Assembly (NCBI GenBank): GCA_964458705.1
Contig: CAYWKD010000001.1
Coordinates: 91,393-155,392 of the forward strand
Direction: 5' to 3'
Source: JAAUTG01 sp964458705
GTDB taxonomy: Bacteria; Bacteroidota; Bacteroidia; Chitinophagales; Saprospiraceae
DNA length: 64,000 bases
The notes beneath the pieces were generated by a model, which saw only the letters and a program-made list of their open reading frames with translations, searched no databases and was not told the origin of the DNA. Below, piece by piece: positions 1 through 8,803 of the stretch. Both the position numbers and the translations under genes were made by a program. Position 1 is the first letter of the stretch. Every line of letters starts with the position of its first letter.

Positions 1-729
1 ATCAAAATAGGTTTCAAGGTGTTTAATGATTGTTTTGTTTGCTTTGACTTCGGGCTTCACTTTTGCAGTAAAAACATAGCAATCTATTTGGTTTTTGTAC
101 TGCTTAGACTGGATGGATAGATCATAAAAATCTATCATGTCTTCATCAAAAATAGCTGTTTTTTTACCCACGAATGGAACATCTACTTCCTCACCCGGCT
201 GAAAAATCAAGCGTTTAAGCTGATCTATGTGTTTTTCCATGCCTTTACTTACGTCTGCTTCTGCTGTTTCGCATTCCACTCCATCAGAGAAGAACAAGCG
301 ATCGTATAATTTGGCAGTATAGTAGCGCAATTTTCGTTTTCTTTTGAAATAGTTGCCCTTCACAGTTTCGTCTATCACAACTACTTCACGGCAGTTGTTT
401 TCTGCCTGTTGATGGGTAGTAGCGGTATATTGAGCAGATAGCTCAGATTGCTTATCAAAAAGCTGAATATCATTTTTTGAGTCGTAAGAAAGCAATCGCA
501 AATTCTTGAAAGCCTTGTAAAAAGATTCATCTTTTCGTACCAATTCAACAAAATCCTCTACATTAAAACCTGCTTTGGTAGCTGTTACCGTGAAAGAGTC
601 CAACTGAATAATTGCAGCTAATCGCTCATAATCATTTTGAGCAGAGAGTTGACTCACACTTAGTACAATCCAAAAAAGTAGTGGTAAACCAATTTTTTTA
701 CTCCGTTTATTACAAATAAGATGCTCCAT
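1..729 (-). CDS. Secreted protein of unknown function (3' end missing)
   Basis: An open frame of 243 codons runs from an ATG at 729 off the left edge, so the C-terminus is missing. Residues about 9-30 form a hydrophobic signal peptide ending in a likely signal peptidase I site (VSQLSAQ), so export to the periplasm or beyond is expected. The mature part is charged and mostly soluble-looking, with scattered cysteines, and I recognise no domain. The start overlaps the end of the upstream glycosylasparaginase gene by about 20 bases, which suggests translational coupling in one transcript. No function is proposed. Confidence 0.7.
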   Translation of the reverse strand, partial: MEHLICNKRSKKIGLPLLFWIVLSVSQLSAQNDYERLAAIIQLDSFTVTATKAGFNVEDFVELVRKDESFYKAFKNLRLLSYDSKNDIQLFDKQSELSAQYTATTHQQAENNCREVVVIDETVKGNYFKRKRKLRYYTAKLYDRLFFSDGVECETAEADVSKGMEKHIDQLKRLIFQPGEEVDVPFVGKKTAIFDEDMIDFYDLSIQSKQYKNQIDCYVFTAKVKPEVKANKTIIKHLETYFD

Positions 730-1690
730 TAAAGACTTCTGTTTTGCCTCCTTTAGTAACAGCATAAACAAAGCCGGGTTGAATGCTGAATGCTCCAACT
801 TCCCCTGACTTACTCAATGCCAAATAGCCTACCTGTATTTCTTTAAAGTTAGGCTGTTTTTTCACAATTCGCATCACAGCTTCTTTGCAAGCCTCCGAGG
901 CAGACCTACCTTGTCGCATCAACTCGACCACTAGAAAAGAGCCTACTGACTTTAGCACTGCTTCACCCATACCTGTTGAAGTCGCAGCACCCACTTCATT
1001 ATCAACAAATAGTCCTGCTCCAATGATGGGTGAATCTCCTACCCTACCTGCCATTTTGTAGGCCAGTCCACTCGTAGTGCAGGCACCAGAAAGATCACCT
1101 AATTGATCCAACGCAACCATGCCAATTGTGTCGTGTAGTTCTATGTTTATTTTAGGTTCATATTCTGCTGTTTCTAGCCATTTTTGCCAGTCACTTTTTG
1201 ATTTTTCAGTTAACAAATTTTCTTTTTTAAAGCCTTGTGCTAAAGCAAAATCTAATGCTCCATCCCCCGCTAGAAGGACGTGAGGCGTTTCCTCCATCAC
1301 TTTTCTAGCAACGGCAATAGGATGCTTGATATGCTGCAAATAACAGACCGAACCTGCATCACCTTTTTCATTCATAATGCAGGCATCTAATGTTACTTTT
1401 CCATCTCGATCTGGCCGCCCGCCGTAGCCGACGGATTGATCGTTAGGATCGCCCTCTGGTATTTGTACGCCTGCCTCTACAGCATCCAAGGCACGACCTT
1501 TTTTATTGATGATTTCCCATGCTACTTCATTTGCTTTTACATTGTTCCAAGTGGATAATACGGTTGCTGCTCCAACAGTATTGGTATTTTCGGCATTCCT
1601 TTCTAAGGACTCACAGGCTGCCAAACCATGCGCCCCCAATCCTATGATACCCAATGCGGAGCGAGATAAAAAATTTCTTCTATTGAACAT
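710..1690 (-). CDS. N4-(beta-N-acetylglucosaminyl)-L-asparaginase (glycosylasparaginase), Tat lipoprotein
   Basis: Ntn-hydrolase of the asparaginase 2 family that cleaves the GlcNAc-Asn bond of glycoasparagine. The nucleophile is Thr188 in the HDTIG motif (residues 186-190), where the precursor self-cleaves into alpha and beta chains. The downstream GRVGDSPIIGAGL stretch matches the substrate-binding loop of the Flavobacterium enzyme. The N-terminus has a twin-arginine motif (NRRNFL) followed by a lipobox-like LAAC with Cys26, so a Tat-exported lipoprotein is likely. At 326 aa it is of family length. It probably scavenges N-linked glycoprotein fragments. The closely related isoaspartyl peptidases are less likely given the motifs. 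Confidence 0.88.
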   Translation of the reverse strand: MFNRRNFLSRSALGIIGLGAHGLAACESLERNAENTNTVGAATVLSTWNNVKANEVAWEIINKKGRALDAVEAGVQIPEGDPNDQSVGYGGRPDRDGKVTLDACIMNEKGDAGSVCYLQHIKHPIAVARKVMEETPHVLLAGDGALDFALAQGFKKENLLTEKSKSDWQKWLETAEYEPKINIELHDTIGMVALDQLGDLSGACTTSGLAYKMAGRVGDSPIIGAGLFVDNEVGAATSTGMGEAVLKSVGSFLVVELMRQGRSASEACKEAVMRIVKKQPNFKEIQVGYLALSKSGEVGAFSIQPGFVYAVTKGGKTEVFNGASYL

Positions 1691-1737
1691 ATTTTGTTTT
1701 GCTTTGATTAATTACTACTAAATTAGGTTTTTTCGTG

Positions 1738-2187
1738 CTAAACATCGCCAATATAAACTAGACCATTCGAGATTTTTTTTAAGTGGCTAGCCAGTTTTTT
1801 AGGTTGAAAACCCGATTGTTCTAATTGATCCAAAGGCAGCCATTCAATGCCCATTTGGTTATAATCTGGCATAAGTGCGGCTAATTTCCTATTTTTTTCC
1901 ACTAACGCACAAGAAAAAATAATGTCGACTTGATGAAAAGGTTGATTGTGTTTATCGTGATTAGTAGCTATAAATTCTCTTACAAACTGAACTTCCCCCA
2001 TATGAACACTAACGCCGAGCTCTTCTCTACATTCCCTTTGCAGCGCTTGCTCAAGTGTTTCACCAAACTCCTGACCACCTCCAGGGAGCAAGTAAAAAAT
2101 ACCTCTTGCACTTCTTTTTTTTATGCAGAGCAATTGTTCGTTTTCAATGATAAGTGCTTTTACCGCTATTCTAACCTTTTTCTTCAT
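1738..2187 (-). CDS. Nudix hydrolase
   Basis: A 149-residue single-domain Nudix protein. The Nudix box is complete from Gly37 to Val59 with the RECREELGV core, giving the metal-binding Glu residues needed to hydrolyse nucleoside diphosphate-linked compounds. The substrate cannot be read from the sequence; MutT-like sanitisation of oxidised nucleotides is one option. It sits 47 bases upstream of the glycosylasparaginase on the same strand and may be cotranscribed. There is no signal peptide, so it is cytoplasmic. Confidence 0.85.
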   Translation of the reverse strand: MKKKVRIAVKALIIENEQLLCIKKRSARGIFYLLPGGGQEFGETLEQALQRECREELGVSVHMGEVQFVREFIATNHDKHNQPFHQVDIIFSCALVEKNRKLAALMPDYNQMGIEWLPLDQLEQSGFQPKKLASHLKKISNGLVYIGDV

Positions 2188-2463
2188 TCTTCTTGGTTGT
2201 TCTTACTTACAATAGTGGCAATATTAAGCATATTTACTGCGAAGTTGTTTAAACATTAAAATTATACTTAACATAAACTATTTTTTGTTAAGATATAGAA
2301 TGAGTGTATTGATGTTTGCCAAGGATGAAATCCATGCGAGCAGAATCATCAAGATTATTTCATCTGACAGAAAGTACCGTTAGTATTTGGCTAACATCTA
2401 GCAAATCTGATTTCTATAGTCATTCCAATCTATCTAAAAATATTAGACCGTTCTCAGTTCAGA

Positions 2464-3612
2464 TTACTTACGAAGAAGGCAATTAATGTTGAATGATAAA
2501 TATTGAAGTTTTTCATTATCAAAGCTATTGGAGTAGTCAACGCTCACCCCTAGCCTTTGATTGATTTGATAAGCGGCTCCTATTCGCCACAACAGATTAC
2601 TAGATGCTGCTTGCGTAGTTACGCTAGATGATGTACCTAGCCTACCATTCAAGACGTCTGCGTTTTCTTGACCTATGGGTAGATTCGCTACTAAACTGCT
2701 AGAAAGTGTCAGACGATTGCTAAGCTGATAGCTAATGGCAACAGGAATTTGTACGTATTGATCTGCTATTTGAGCTGTTACACTATCAGAATTAAATTCG
2801 GCAGCAGGTCCGACTATATTGTCTTCTCGTTCTAGCAGAACTGCGTCGTCTTGATTTAGGCTTTGATTGATCTTACTCAAATAGCTACCGCCACCTTGCA
2901 ATTTCCAGCGTTTGTTCAAACGATAAGTTAAAAATCCACCTACATTAAGATAATACTCTTCCGAAAGAAGGTGTGTTGCTCCTAGAGTAATACCATAATT
3001 CCATCGCTGCTGCTTGATGAGTGCTGATGCAATAGGCTCGGGATGCTTGCTAAAAGGAATGGAGTTGATAGAGTTTATTTTTAAGAGGCTAACAGCAGTT
3101 GTAGGGAATGTTTCAGAAACTGAGGTTACAGCGGCATCCTTCGTTGGAACATGATCAGCTACTGCCACTTTTGATTTTTCATTGGTTGATTTAGTAATAT
3201 TTTGCTGGGCTATCTCATTTTCAATTACTGCATCGGAAGACGACACTTCCATCGTCTTTGTTTTATCCTGTATTCTATTATTTATTTGACCATCCTGAGG
3301 CGTCTCTTCTGACTGTTTTGTTCTGTGCTTTTTTATTACGCTTGAAGGCGAAGTGACAATTTGCTCTTTACTTATTTCAAATGGCGATTTATTTGTAGAA
3401 TCAGACCTCCAAATATAGCTTGCTGCTACTCCAATGAGCACACCGATTAATAACCAAAGCCAGAGAACCCAACGACGCTTCTTTGTCTGAACTGGCATTT
3501 CTTGATCTAGCATTACTGACATTTGCTGCCAACTCTTATCTATTAGATCAATGGAATACTGCTCGCTATTCTTTTTTTCAACCCGCATTTGATGTCGGTT
3601 TATTTCTTTCAA
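2464..3612 (-). CDS. Probable anti-sigma-type membrane protein with C-terminal beta-barrel-like domain
   Basis: 382 residues in three parts: a short charged cytoplasmic N-terminus (1-47), one strong transmembrane helix (about 48-68) preceded by KKRR, then a Ser/Thr/Lys-rich linker to about 200. A C-terminal region rich in alternating aromatic and polar strands (about 203-382) looks like an outer-membrane barrel of the PorT type. It overlaps the ECF sigma gene by 35 bases, the usual position of an anti-sigma factor, so the N-terminus probably binds that sigma factor. An alternative start at 3588 shortens the overlap. The combination of inner-membrane helix and barrel in one chain is unusual. 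Function is inferred from position and topology only. Confidence 0.6.
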   Translation of the reverse strand: MKEINRHQMRVEKKNSEQYSIDLIDKSWQQMSVMLDQEMPVQTKKRRWVLWLWLLIGVLIGVAASYIWRSDSTNKSPFEISKEQIVTSPSSVIKKHRTKQSEETPQDGQINNRIQDKTKTMEVSSSDAVIENEIAQQNITKSTNEKSKVAVADHVPTKDAAVTSVSETFPTTAVSLLKINSINSIPFSKHPEPIASALIKQQRWNYGITLGATHLLSEEYYLNVGGFLTYRLNKRWKLQGGGSYLSKINQSLNQDDAVLLEREDNIVGPAAEFNSDSVTAQIADQYVQIPVAISYQLSNRLTLSSSLVANLPIGQENADVLNGRLGTSSSVTTQAASSNLLWRIGAAYQINQRLGVSVDYSNSFDNEKLQYLSFNINCLLRK

Positions 3613-4123
3613 TTAGTTTCTTTAGCTGCTTTCTAGCTGACGATAGATGCCACTTTGAAGTGCCTTCACTTATACTTAATTGCTCGGCTATTTCTCTGTG
3701 GTTATATCCTTCAATAGCATAAAGCATAAACACATTTTTGGTGGCAGGTGGTAGTTCATTGACAAGAGTGATAATGTCATCAAAGTAAAGATGGCTCAAC
3801 GCATCTGCATCAATTGGTTCATCTCGTTCTGCTAATTCTAAATAGCGAACTTGATTAGCATTTTTCCGATAAAAATCAGCAATACAATTGAATATAATAC
3901 GTCGAATCCACCCTTCCAACGAACCTCTAAAAGAGAATGTATCTATCTTTTTGAATACCCTTAGAAAGCCGTTATTCAAGAGCTGCATAGCAATATCCTG
4001 ATCGCTAGCATGGCGCATACAAAATCGCATCATACTTGGAAAATACTTTCTGTAAAGCATTTCTTGAAAAAAGCGATCATTGTTAATACAGCCTTGAATG
4101 ATATCCTTCTCGGTGTAATTCAT
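3578..4123 (-). CDS. RNA polymerase sigma factor, ECF (sigma-70) family
   Basis: 181 residues with region 2 (about 20-90, including YRKYFPSMMRFCM and an NGFLRVFKKI core) and region 4 (about 125-175, with the GYNHREIAEQL helix-turn-helix that reads the -35 element). Region 3 is absent, as in ECF sigmas. It is followed by an overlapping membrane protein that probably restrains it, and preceded 29 bases upstream by an outer-membrane barrel gene. The arrangement fits an envelope-sensing regulon; the inducing signal is not visible. Confidence 0.9.
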   Translation of the reverse strand: MNYTEKDIIQGCINNDRFFQEMLYRKYFPSMMRFCMRHASDQDIAMQLLNNGFLRVFKKIDTFSFRGSLEGWIRRIIFNCIADFYRKNANQVRYLELAERDEPIDADALSHLYFDDIITLVNELPPATKNVFMLYAIEGYNHREIAEQLSISEGTSKWHLSSARKQLKKLIERNKPTSNAG

Positions 4124-4152
4124 AAATCATTAATATCGCTACCCAATCGCTA

Positions 4153-4917
4153 CTAAAACATCAAGCCTAGCCTTATCGTTAAACGCTTGTAGAGCATTTG
4201 ATGGGTTACTTTATTTCGTTCATCCCATTGCTCTGGAAACTCAAAAGTTGCTTTCTGAAAGCGCACACCTGCATCCACCTGCCAACTATAATACTTAGAA
4301 GAACCAAATAGTAAGCCAACAGCAGGATGAATCATCCATCCGCCTTCTTTTCCGTTAACGTTTATTTGTTCATTATCCAAGGCCCAGCTATATCCTCCAG
4401 ATAGCATCAATACTTGCTGAACTATCGGATTTATTTCATGAACAAATTTTGCTTCCAGATAGAGCGGCACTAAAATCTCTCGTTGATTAATATAATAATA
4501 ATCTAGTCCAGTCCCTACACCTAATGCTAAGTGCTTATTGAAATATCGTCCAAATGTGTTATTCACACCTACGCCCAGTATGTAATCATTCGTCCAAGGG
4601 GCTGTTCCATTCATAAAGTTGAGATAAGTTATGTTGTACCAACCACTTTTTCTAAATTCAACTGATTGTTGCAATACCCTAGGCAAGGACGATTGCCCAA
4701 TTGAGTCGATTTCAGAAATCACGAAATTCAGTTTCTTGCCAGACGATAATCTAAACTTCAATGAGTAATTGGGACGGTATTTTAATATGTTGCCTTTCAA
4801 GACATTACCATCTGATAAGTAGAGGACGTCCAGTTTATTATTTTGATCTTGTGCTTGAGCTGTACCCAGACAAGACAATATGAGCATTAGCCCAATAACC
4901 ATTATTTTTCTGTTCAT
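4153..4917 (-). CDS. Exported outer-membrane beta-barrel protein with N-terminal LSDG-type module
   Basis: 254 residues with a clear signal peptide (1-22, ending TAQAQ). The first mature segment (about 29-70, LYLSDGNVLKGNIL onwards) resembles a short beta-rich module common at the N-terminus of Bacteroidota outer-membrane proteins. The rest is a run of amphipathic aromatic strands ending in ...RLGLMF, a terminal aromatic typical of outer-membrane barrels. It lies 5 bases downstream of the LVIVD lipoprotein and 29 bases upstream of the sigma factor, so it is probably part of that operon. The substrate or role is unknown. Confidence 0.65.
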   Translation of the reverse strand: MNRKIMVIGLMLILSCLGTAQAQDQNNKLDVLYLSDGNVLKGNILKYRPNYSLKFRLSSGKKLNFVISEIDSIGQSSLPRVLQQSVEFRKSGWYNITYLNFMNGTAPWTNDYILGVGVNNTFGRYFNKHLALGVGTGLDYYYINQREILVPLYLEAKFVHEINPIVQQVLMLSGGYSWALDNEQINVNGKEGGWMIHPAVGLLFGSSKYYSWQVDAGVRFQKATFEFPEQWDERNKVTHQMLYKRLTIRLGLMF

Positions 4918-4922
4918 GATGC

Positions 4923-6179
4923 TTACTTTTCGACAGGAATAAAACTAATCTCTTTCAAATCGTTTGGCTGAGACGCATCGTATTGATACAATCCATCTTG
5001 TCCTATGACCAGAAGTAGGTCGTCATTAGGTAAGACAATGGCATCATAGGCTGCAATTTTTTCATGACCTATTAGTTCTATGGCAAGTGGCTCGGTAACA
5101 TTGAATGACTTTAGCCCAAATGTTCCATCACAGATAAAGACGATTTCTCCTTTTAGTGCCAAACCATGCGGATTATCCATAGGATGCGTAGCGATGAGAA
5201 AAGGTGCTTCTAAGTTCGTAATGTCCACAATATCTAATTGATTATTGAAGCCTTCGCAGGTAGTACCATCTCGAAGGGTTACATAAGCCGTATTGTCATT
5301 CACGACTACGGGATCGCAAGCTCTTGCGTGAGTGAATTTAGATAGCTGCTGCGGTTGAGTCGGAGTGGAATTGTCGAAGATGTATAAACCATCTTCCGCC
5401 CCAATGAATAATTTATCCTTATATGGAAAAATGGTCTCAATACCCCAACCCACTTCCACTGTATTAATCTCAATAGCTACCGATCGCTTAATGCCAAATA
5501 CTTTTAGTTGCCACTTATCAATAGCATAAAGAAAGTCTTTATAAATGCCAAAGCGAGCAAGTGAACCACCTACTCCAACTGAATTATTCGAACCATTTCC
5601 TCCTATCGCTTCGTTTGCTGAAGCTCTATCCTGTGCAAACAGCACATCATCTCGCCAAAAGAATCCACCTCCAAATCTTGGATTATCACAATTGATCTCT
5701 ATTGTTTCTAATGCTTCCTCATATTCTACCAAATAGCCTAAATTCTCATCCAAAGAAAATGTACTGAATACATCTTCTTGGCGATCAACTAATTTGGGTT
5801 GTTTAGGATTGCTAATGTCAATTGAGATGAGGTCAATGTAATTATCCGCATAGAGTATATCTCCTTTCACTGCAATATCAACATTGCCAGGTATATTTAT
5901 AAAGGCAGTATTGTTAGGACTTTCAGGATTACTATTGTCAATGATGTGTATCCCCGTTTTGAGTTCGTTGATGAAGATATATTCCTCATAAGCATAAATC
6001 TTACCAGGATTTCTTAGGGGTCTCGCCTCTGTGGCTCTAATGTCTAAGCGAATTTCATCCGCTTGTTTGTAAACAGGATTGTACTGAACAAAAGTCCTAG
6101 TAGCATCACAAGCATCTTGCAAACAACTTTGCAGAGAGATAAAAGTAAGTAGTAAAATAAAAAAAGATAACTGTTTCAT
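4923..6179 (-). CDS. LVIVD-repeat beta-propeller lipoprotein
   Basis: 418 residues with a lipoprotein signal peptide (lipobox LQSC, Cys19). The mature protein carries repeated units of the LVIVD/YVTN kind (HIIDNSNPESP, LISIDISNPKQP, YIFDNSTPTQP, LDIVDITNLEAP), each predicted to form a blade of a beta-propeller. This is a surface-exposed or periplasmic scaffold with no catalytic motif. It is the first gene of the apparent sigma-factor operon and could be the envelope sensor or a target; that is inference from order only. Confidence 0.75.
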   Translation of the reverse strand: MKQLSFFILLLTFISLQSCLQDACDATRTFVQYNPVYKQADEIRLDIRATEARPLRNPGKIYAYEEYIFINELKTGIHIIDNSNPESPNNTAFINIPGNVDIAVKGDILYADNYIDLISIDISNPKQPKLVDRQEDVFSTFSLDENLGYLVEYEEALETIEINCDNPRFGGGFFWRDDVLFAQDRASANEAIGGNGSNNSVGVGGSLARFGIYKDFLYAIDKWQLKVFGIKRSVAIEINTVEVGWGIETIFPYKDKLFIGAEDGLYIFDNSTPTQPQQLSKFTHARACDPVVVNDNTAYVTLRDGTTCEGFNNQLDIVDITNLEAPFLIATHPMDNPHGLALKGEIVFICDGTFGLKSFNVTEPLAIELIGHEKIAAYDAIVLPNDDLLLVIGQDGLYQYDASQPNDLKEISFIPVEK

Positions 6180-6259
6180 GGTCTGAATTAAATTTGATGA
6201 TGAATCGTTTGACCAGCTAGACGGTTATCTTTTAGAAAAGGGTTGGGTAAGTATGAAAT

Positions 6260-7801
6260 TTATCTTCTTCTTCTAGTCGAAATTCCTAATGCTCCAAGTA
6301 GTCCTCTAGTCAATTCTCTAGCCACGGTGCGCCCAATTTGACGAGTAACTGTGCTATCCATTACTTCTTCAAGTGCTGATTTCTGTCTTCTACTTCTTGT
6401 GGATTTTGAACGCTGTTCTTTCAATTTTTCTTGATGTTCTACTTCTTGAGCAGCTTCGATTTTCTCGGCTAGTATCTCCTTAGCACTTGCTCTATCTACT
6501 TCTTTGTTATATTTATCGATCAAATCAGAAACCTTCAAAATATTTTTGATTTCAGTATCCGTTAATACATCCATTCTTGATTGCGGCGCACGCAATAACG
6601 TATGCACAAGTGGTGTTGGAATACCCTTTTCATTCAGTGCAGTAATCATCGCTTCACCAATACCCATCTTCGTTAGTAACTCATCTATTTTATAGTAATC
6701 CGAAATTGGGAAATTCTGTGCTGCTAATTTAATGGCTTTTCGATCTTTGGCAGTAAATGCACGGAGCGCATGCTGCACTTTTAACCCTAGCTGCCCCAGC
6801 ACCTCATCTGGAATGTCAGCAGGGTTTTGAGTAACAAAAAAGATGCCTACCCCTTTTGAGCGTATTAATTTAATGATGGCTTCAATTTGATCCAATAATA
6901 CACCTGATGCTTCTTCAAACACCAAATGCGCTTCATCAATGAAGAGCACTAACTTGGGTTTATCCAAATCTCCTTCCTCAGGGAAAGTGCTATACACTTC
7001 TGCTAACAATTGCAACATAAACGTTGAAAACAACTTGGGTCGGTCTTGGATATCCGTCAGGCGAATAATAGAAATGACACCTTTCCCGTCTTGCGTTCGC
7101 ACTAAATCATTTACATTGAAAGATGGCTCTCCAAAAAAAATATCTGCTCCTTGTTGCTCTAGTTCTAATACCTTTCTCATGATCGCTCCTACTGATGAAG
7201 GATGAATGCGACCGTACTCTTTTTCTGCTTCTTCTTTTCCCTCTCCTGTTAAATATTGCAATGTCTTCTTGAAATCATCCAAATCTAATAAAGGCAATTT
7301 CTGATCGTCGCAATATTTATACATGACTGCTACAATCCCAGATTGCGTATCATTCAAGCCCAAAATCTTGGAGAATAAAATCGGACCAAACTCTGTTATA
7401 GTTGCTCTTAGTCTTGCTCCTTTTTCGTCCGAGAGGGTCAAAAATTCTATGGGGCTGCTATCTGCTTTAAAAGGGAATCCAATAGCCTTGTGGCGTTCAT
7501 CAATTTTTGGATGTCCATCACTTGGCACAGCAATACCACTCAAATCACCTTTTATATCCATCAGCAAAGATGGCACACCTTTTGCTGATAGTTGTTCTGC
7601 AATTACCTGAAGGGTCTTTGTTTTACCAGTACCTGTAGCTCCTGCGATTAAGCCGTGTCGGTTCAAAGTTCTTAAAGGCACTTTTATCAAGGTATCCGTA
7701 AGGCATTCTCCATCGATCATTGCACCTCCTATTATGATGGAATCACCCTTAAACGTGTAGCTTTTGTCTATTTCTTGTTTGAAGTTGTCTTTATTTGCCA
7801 T
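6260..7801 (-). CDS. HerA/FtsK-like ATPase, DUF853 (YjgR) family
   Basis: 513 residues with a Walker A motif GATGTGKT at 54-61 and a Walker B region LVLFIDEAHLVF in the middle, characteristic of the DUF853 branch of HerA-like hexameric ATPases. The C-terminal about 100 residues are charged and coiled-coil-like (Lys/Glu/Arg-rich) and end in RRRR. The family's biological role is poorly defined; it is assumed to be a DNA or polymer translocase. The gene follows a membrane-anchored DNA/RNA nuclease by 54 bases on the same strand, a pairing discussed in the findings. Cytoplasmic. Confidence 0.88.
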   Translation of the reverse strand: MANKDNFKQEIDKSYTFKGDSIIIGGAMIDGECLTDTLIKVPLRTLNRHGLIAGATGTGKTKTLQVIAEQLSAKGVPSLLMDIKGDLSGIAVPSDGHPKIDERHKAIGFPFKADSSPIEFLTLSDEKGARLRATITEFGPILFSKILGLNDTQSGIVAVMYKYCDDQKLPLLDLDDFKKTLQYLTGEGKEEAEKEYGRIHPSSVGAIMRKVLELEQQGADIFFGEPSFNVNDLVRTQDGKGVISIIRLTDIQDRPKLFSTFMLQLLAEVYSTFPEEGDLDKPKLVLFIDEAHLVFEEASGVLLDQIEAIIKLIRSKGVGIFFVTQNPADIPDEVLGQLGLKVQHALRAFTAKDRKAIKLAAQNFPISDYYKIDELLTKMGIGEAMITALNEKGIPTPLVHTLLRAPQSRMDVLTDTEIKNILKVSDLIDKYNKEVDRASAKEILAEKIEAAQEVEHQEKLKEQRSKSTRSRRQKSALEEVMDSTVTRQIGRTVARELTRGLLGALGISTRRRR

Positions 7802-7855
7802 TGCTAATTTTCTTTTTTGGTTTTTTACTCTAGGTAATGATCAAAGAATAAGTAT

Positions 7856-8785
7856 TCACCAAGTATTCCATTTATTCACTCTTAACTCATATTTTTTAGG
7901 ATTATACTTCCACAATTTATTGTCAAATTGGCTTTCTAATTTTTTCTCTAGCTTGTCCTCCAAAAGTTCAGGGAAGAAGTCAATACCCGTTTGTTGCTCT
8001 ACTTCGTCAATGCTAACGGCAAAATTTTGTAGCAGTCCTTCACTCTTTTCGTTGGGAATGATAAAGCCGATACCTTTCAACTCTGGTTCTGATATATCTA
8101 AAATAACTTTGTAAAATGCAGCAGGCACGGTAACTCTATTACTGCCTATGCGATTCATACGTTTTTGTGTTAAAATAGGTCCTGTAACGACATATACTTT
8201 TTTAAACTTATACGCCCAATCTCTTGTCAGTTCCTCCAATTCTCGCCAGATTCCACCATTGAAAGCATGGACTTGTGGCGCAATATTGCTGAGATAAAAA
8301 GTCTCATCCATCGCTTCAAAAGAGAAATTGCGATCACCTACTGGCACTAAATGCCCTCGATCATAGCCTGAACCTCGATAGTCATTCACATGAGCAGAAC
8401 TAGTTTTAACTTTAGGGTCAGCTCGGAAGTTATCTTCTCGATTTACATTTTTGGCTTGTATCTGCTCCCTTGTAAGTTCATGTGCCACCCATTCTGCCAA
8501 CTCGTGTTCTTCTAAGTATCCAAGTGCGTAATACTTATGCCGTACAATTTGATCTTCATTTCCTTTAGGCAGGAAAAAGAGCGATTCATTTTCGTAGTCC
8601 GTGCGTTCTCGCTCAGGTACTTCAGCTGTTTCTTTATTCTCTAAAGTTCCCAACTGATTCATCAGATTGGGATACTGCCTAATTATCCAAAAGATTCCCA
8701 AGCCAACTATTAAAAGATATAGAGGTCGTATTTTTCCAATCCCTCCTTTTCCTCTTCGTGCGTGATTCATTCTGAATTTTGCCAT
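7856..8785 (-). CDS. Membrane-anchored DNA/RNA non-specific endonuclease (NucA/EndA type)
   Basis: 309 residues. A basic N-terminus is followed by one transmembrane helix (about 21-37), placing the nuclease domain in the periplasm under the positive-inside rule. The domain carries the DRGH motif (142-145, catalytic His145) and the downstream SNIAPQ plus HAFNGGIW segment with the Mg-coordinating Asn, the hallmarks of beta-beta-alpha-metal nucleases such as Serratia nuclease. It cleaves single- and double-stranded DNA and RNA in the family, so digestion of incoming or extracellular nucleic acid is likely. It is immediately upstream of the DUF853 ATPase and 18 bases downstream of an M1 peptidase gene. 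Confidence 0.88.
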   Translation of the reverse strand: MAKFRMNHARRGKGGIGKIRPLYLLIVGLGIFWIIRQYPNLMNQLGTLENKETAEVPERERTDYENESLFFLPKGNEDQIVRHKYYALGYLEEHELAEWVAHELTREQIQAKNVNREDNFRADPKVKTSSAHVNDYRGSGYDRGHLVPVGDRNFSFEAMDETFYLSNIAPQVHAFNGGIWRELEELTRDWAYKFKKVYVVTGPILTQKRMNRIGSNRVTVPAAFYKVILDISEPELKGIGFIIPNEKSEGLLQNFAVSIDEVEQQTGIDFFPELLEDKLEKKLESQFDNKLWKYNPKKYELRVNKWNTW

Positions 8786-8803
8786 TTTATCAGTACTGAA
8801 TAA

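Noticed and set aside
2327..2485. 53-codon plus-strand frame with a faint helix-turn-helix look
   Set aside because: It overlaps the 3' end of the anti-sigma-like gene, and neither its composition nor its length supports a real gene.
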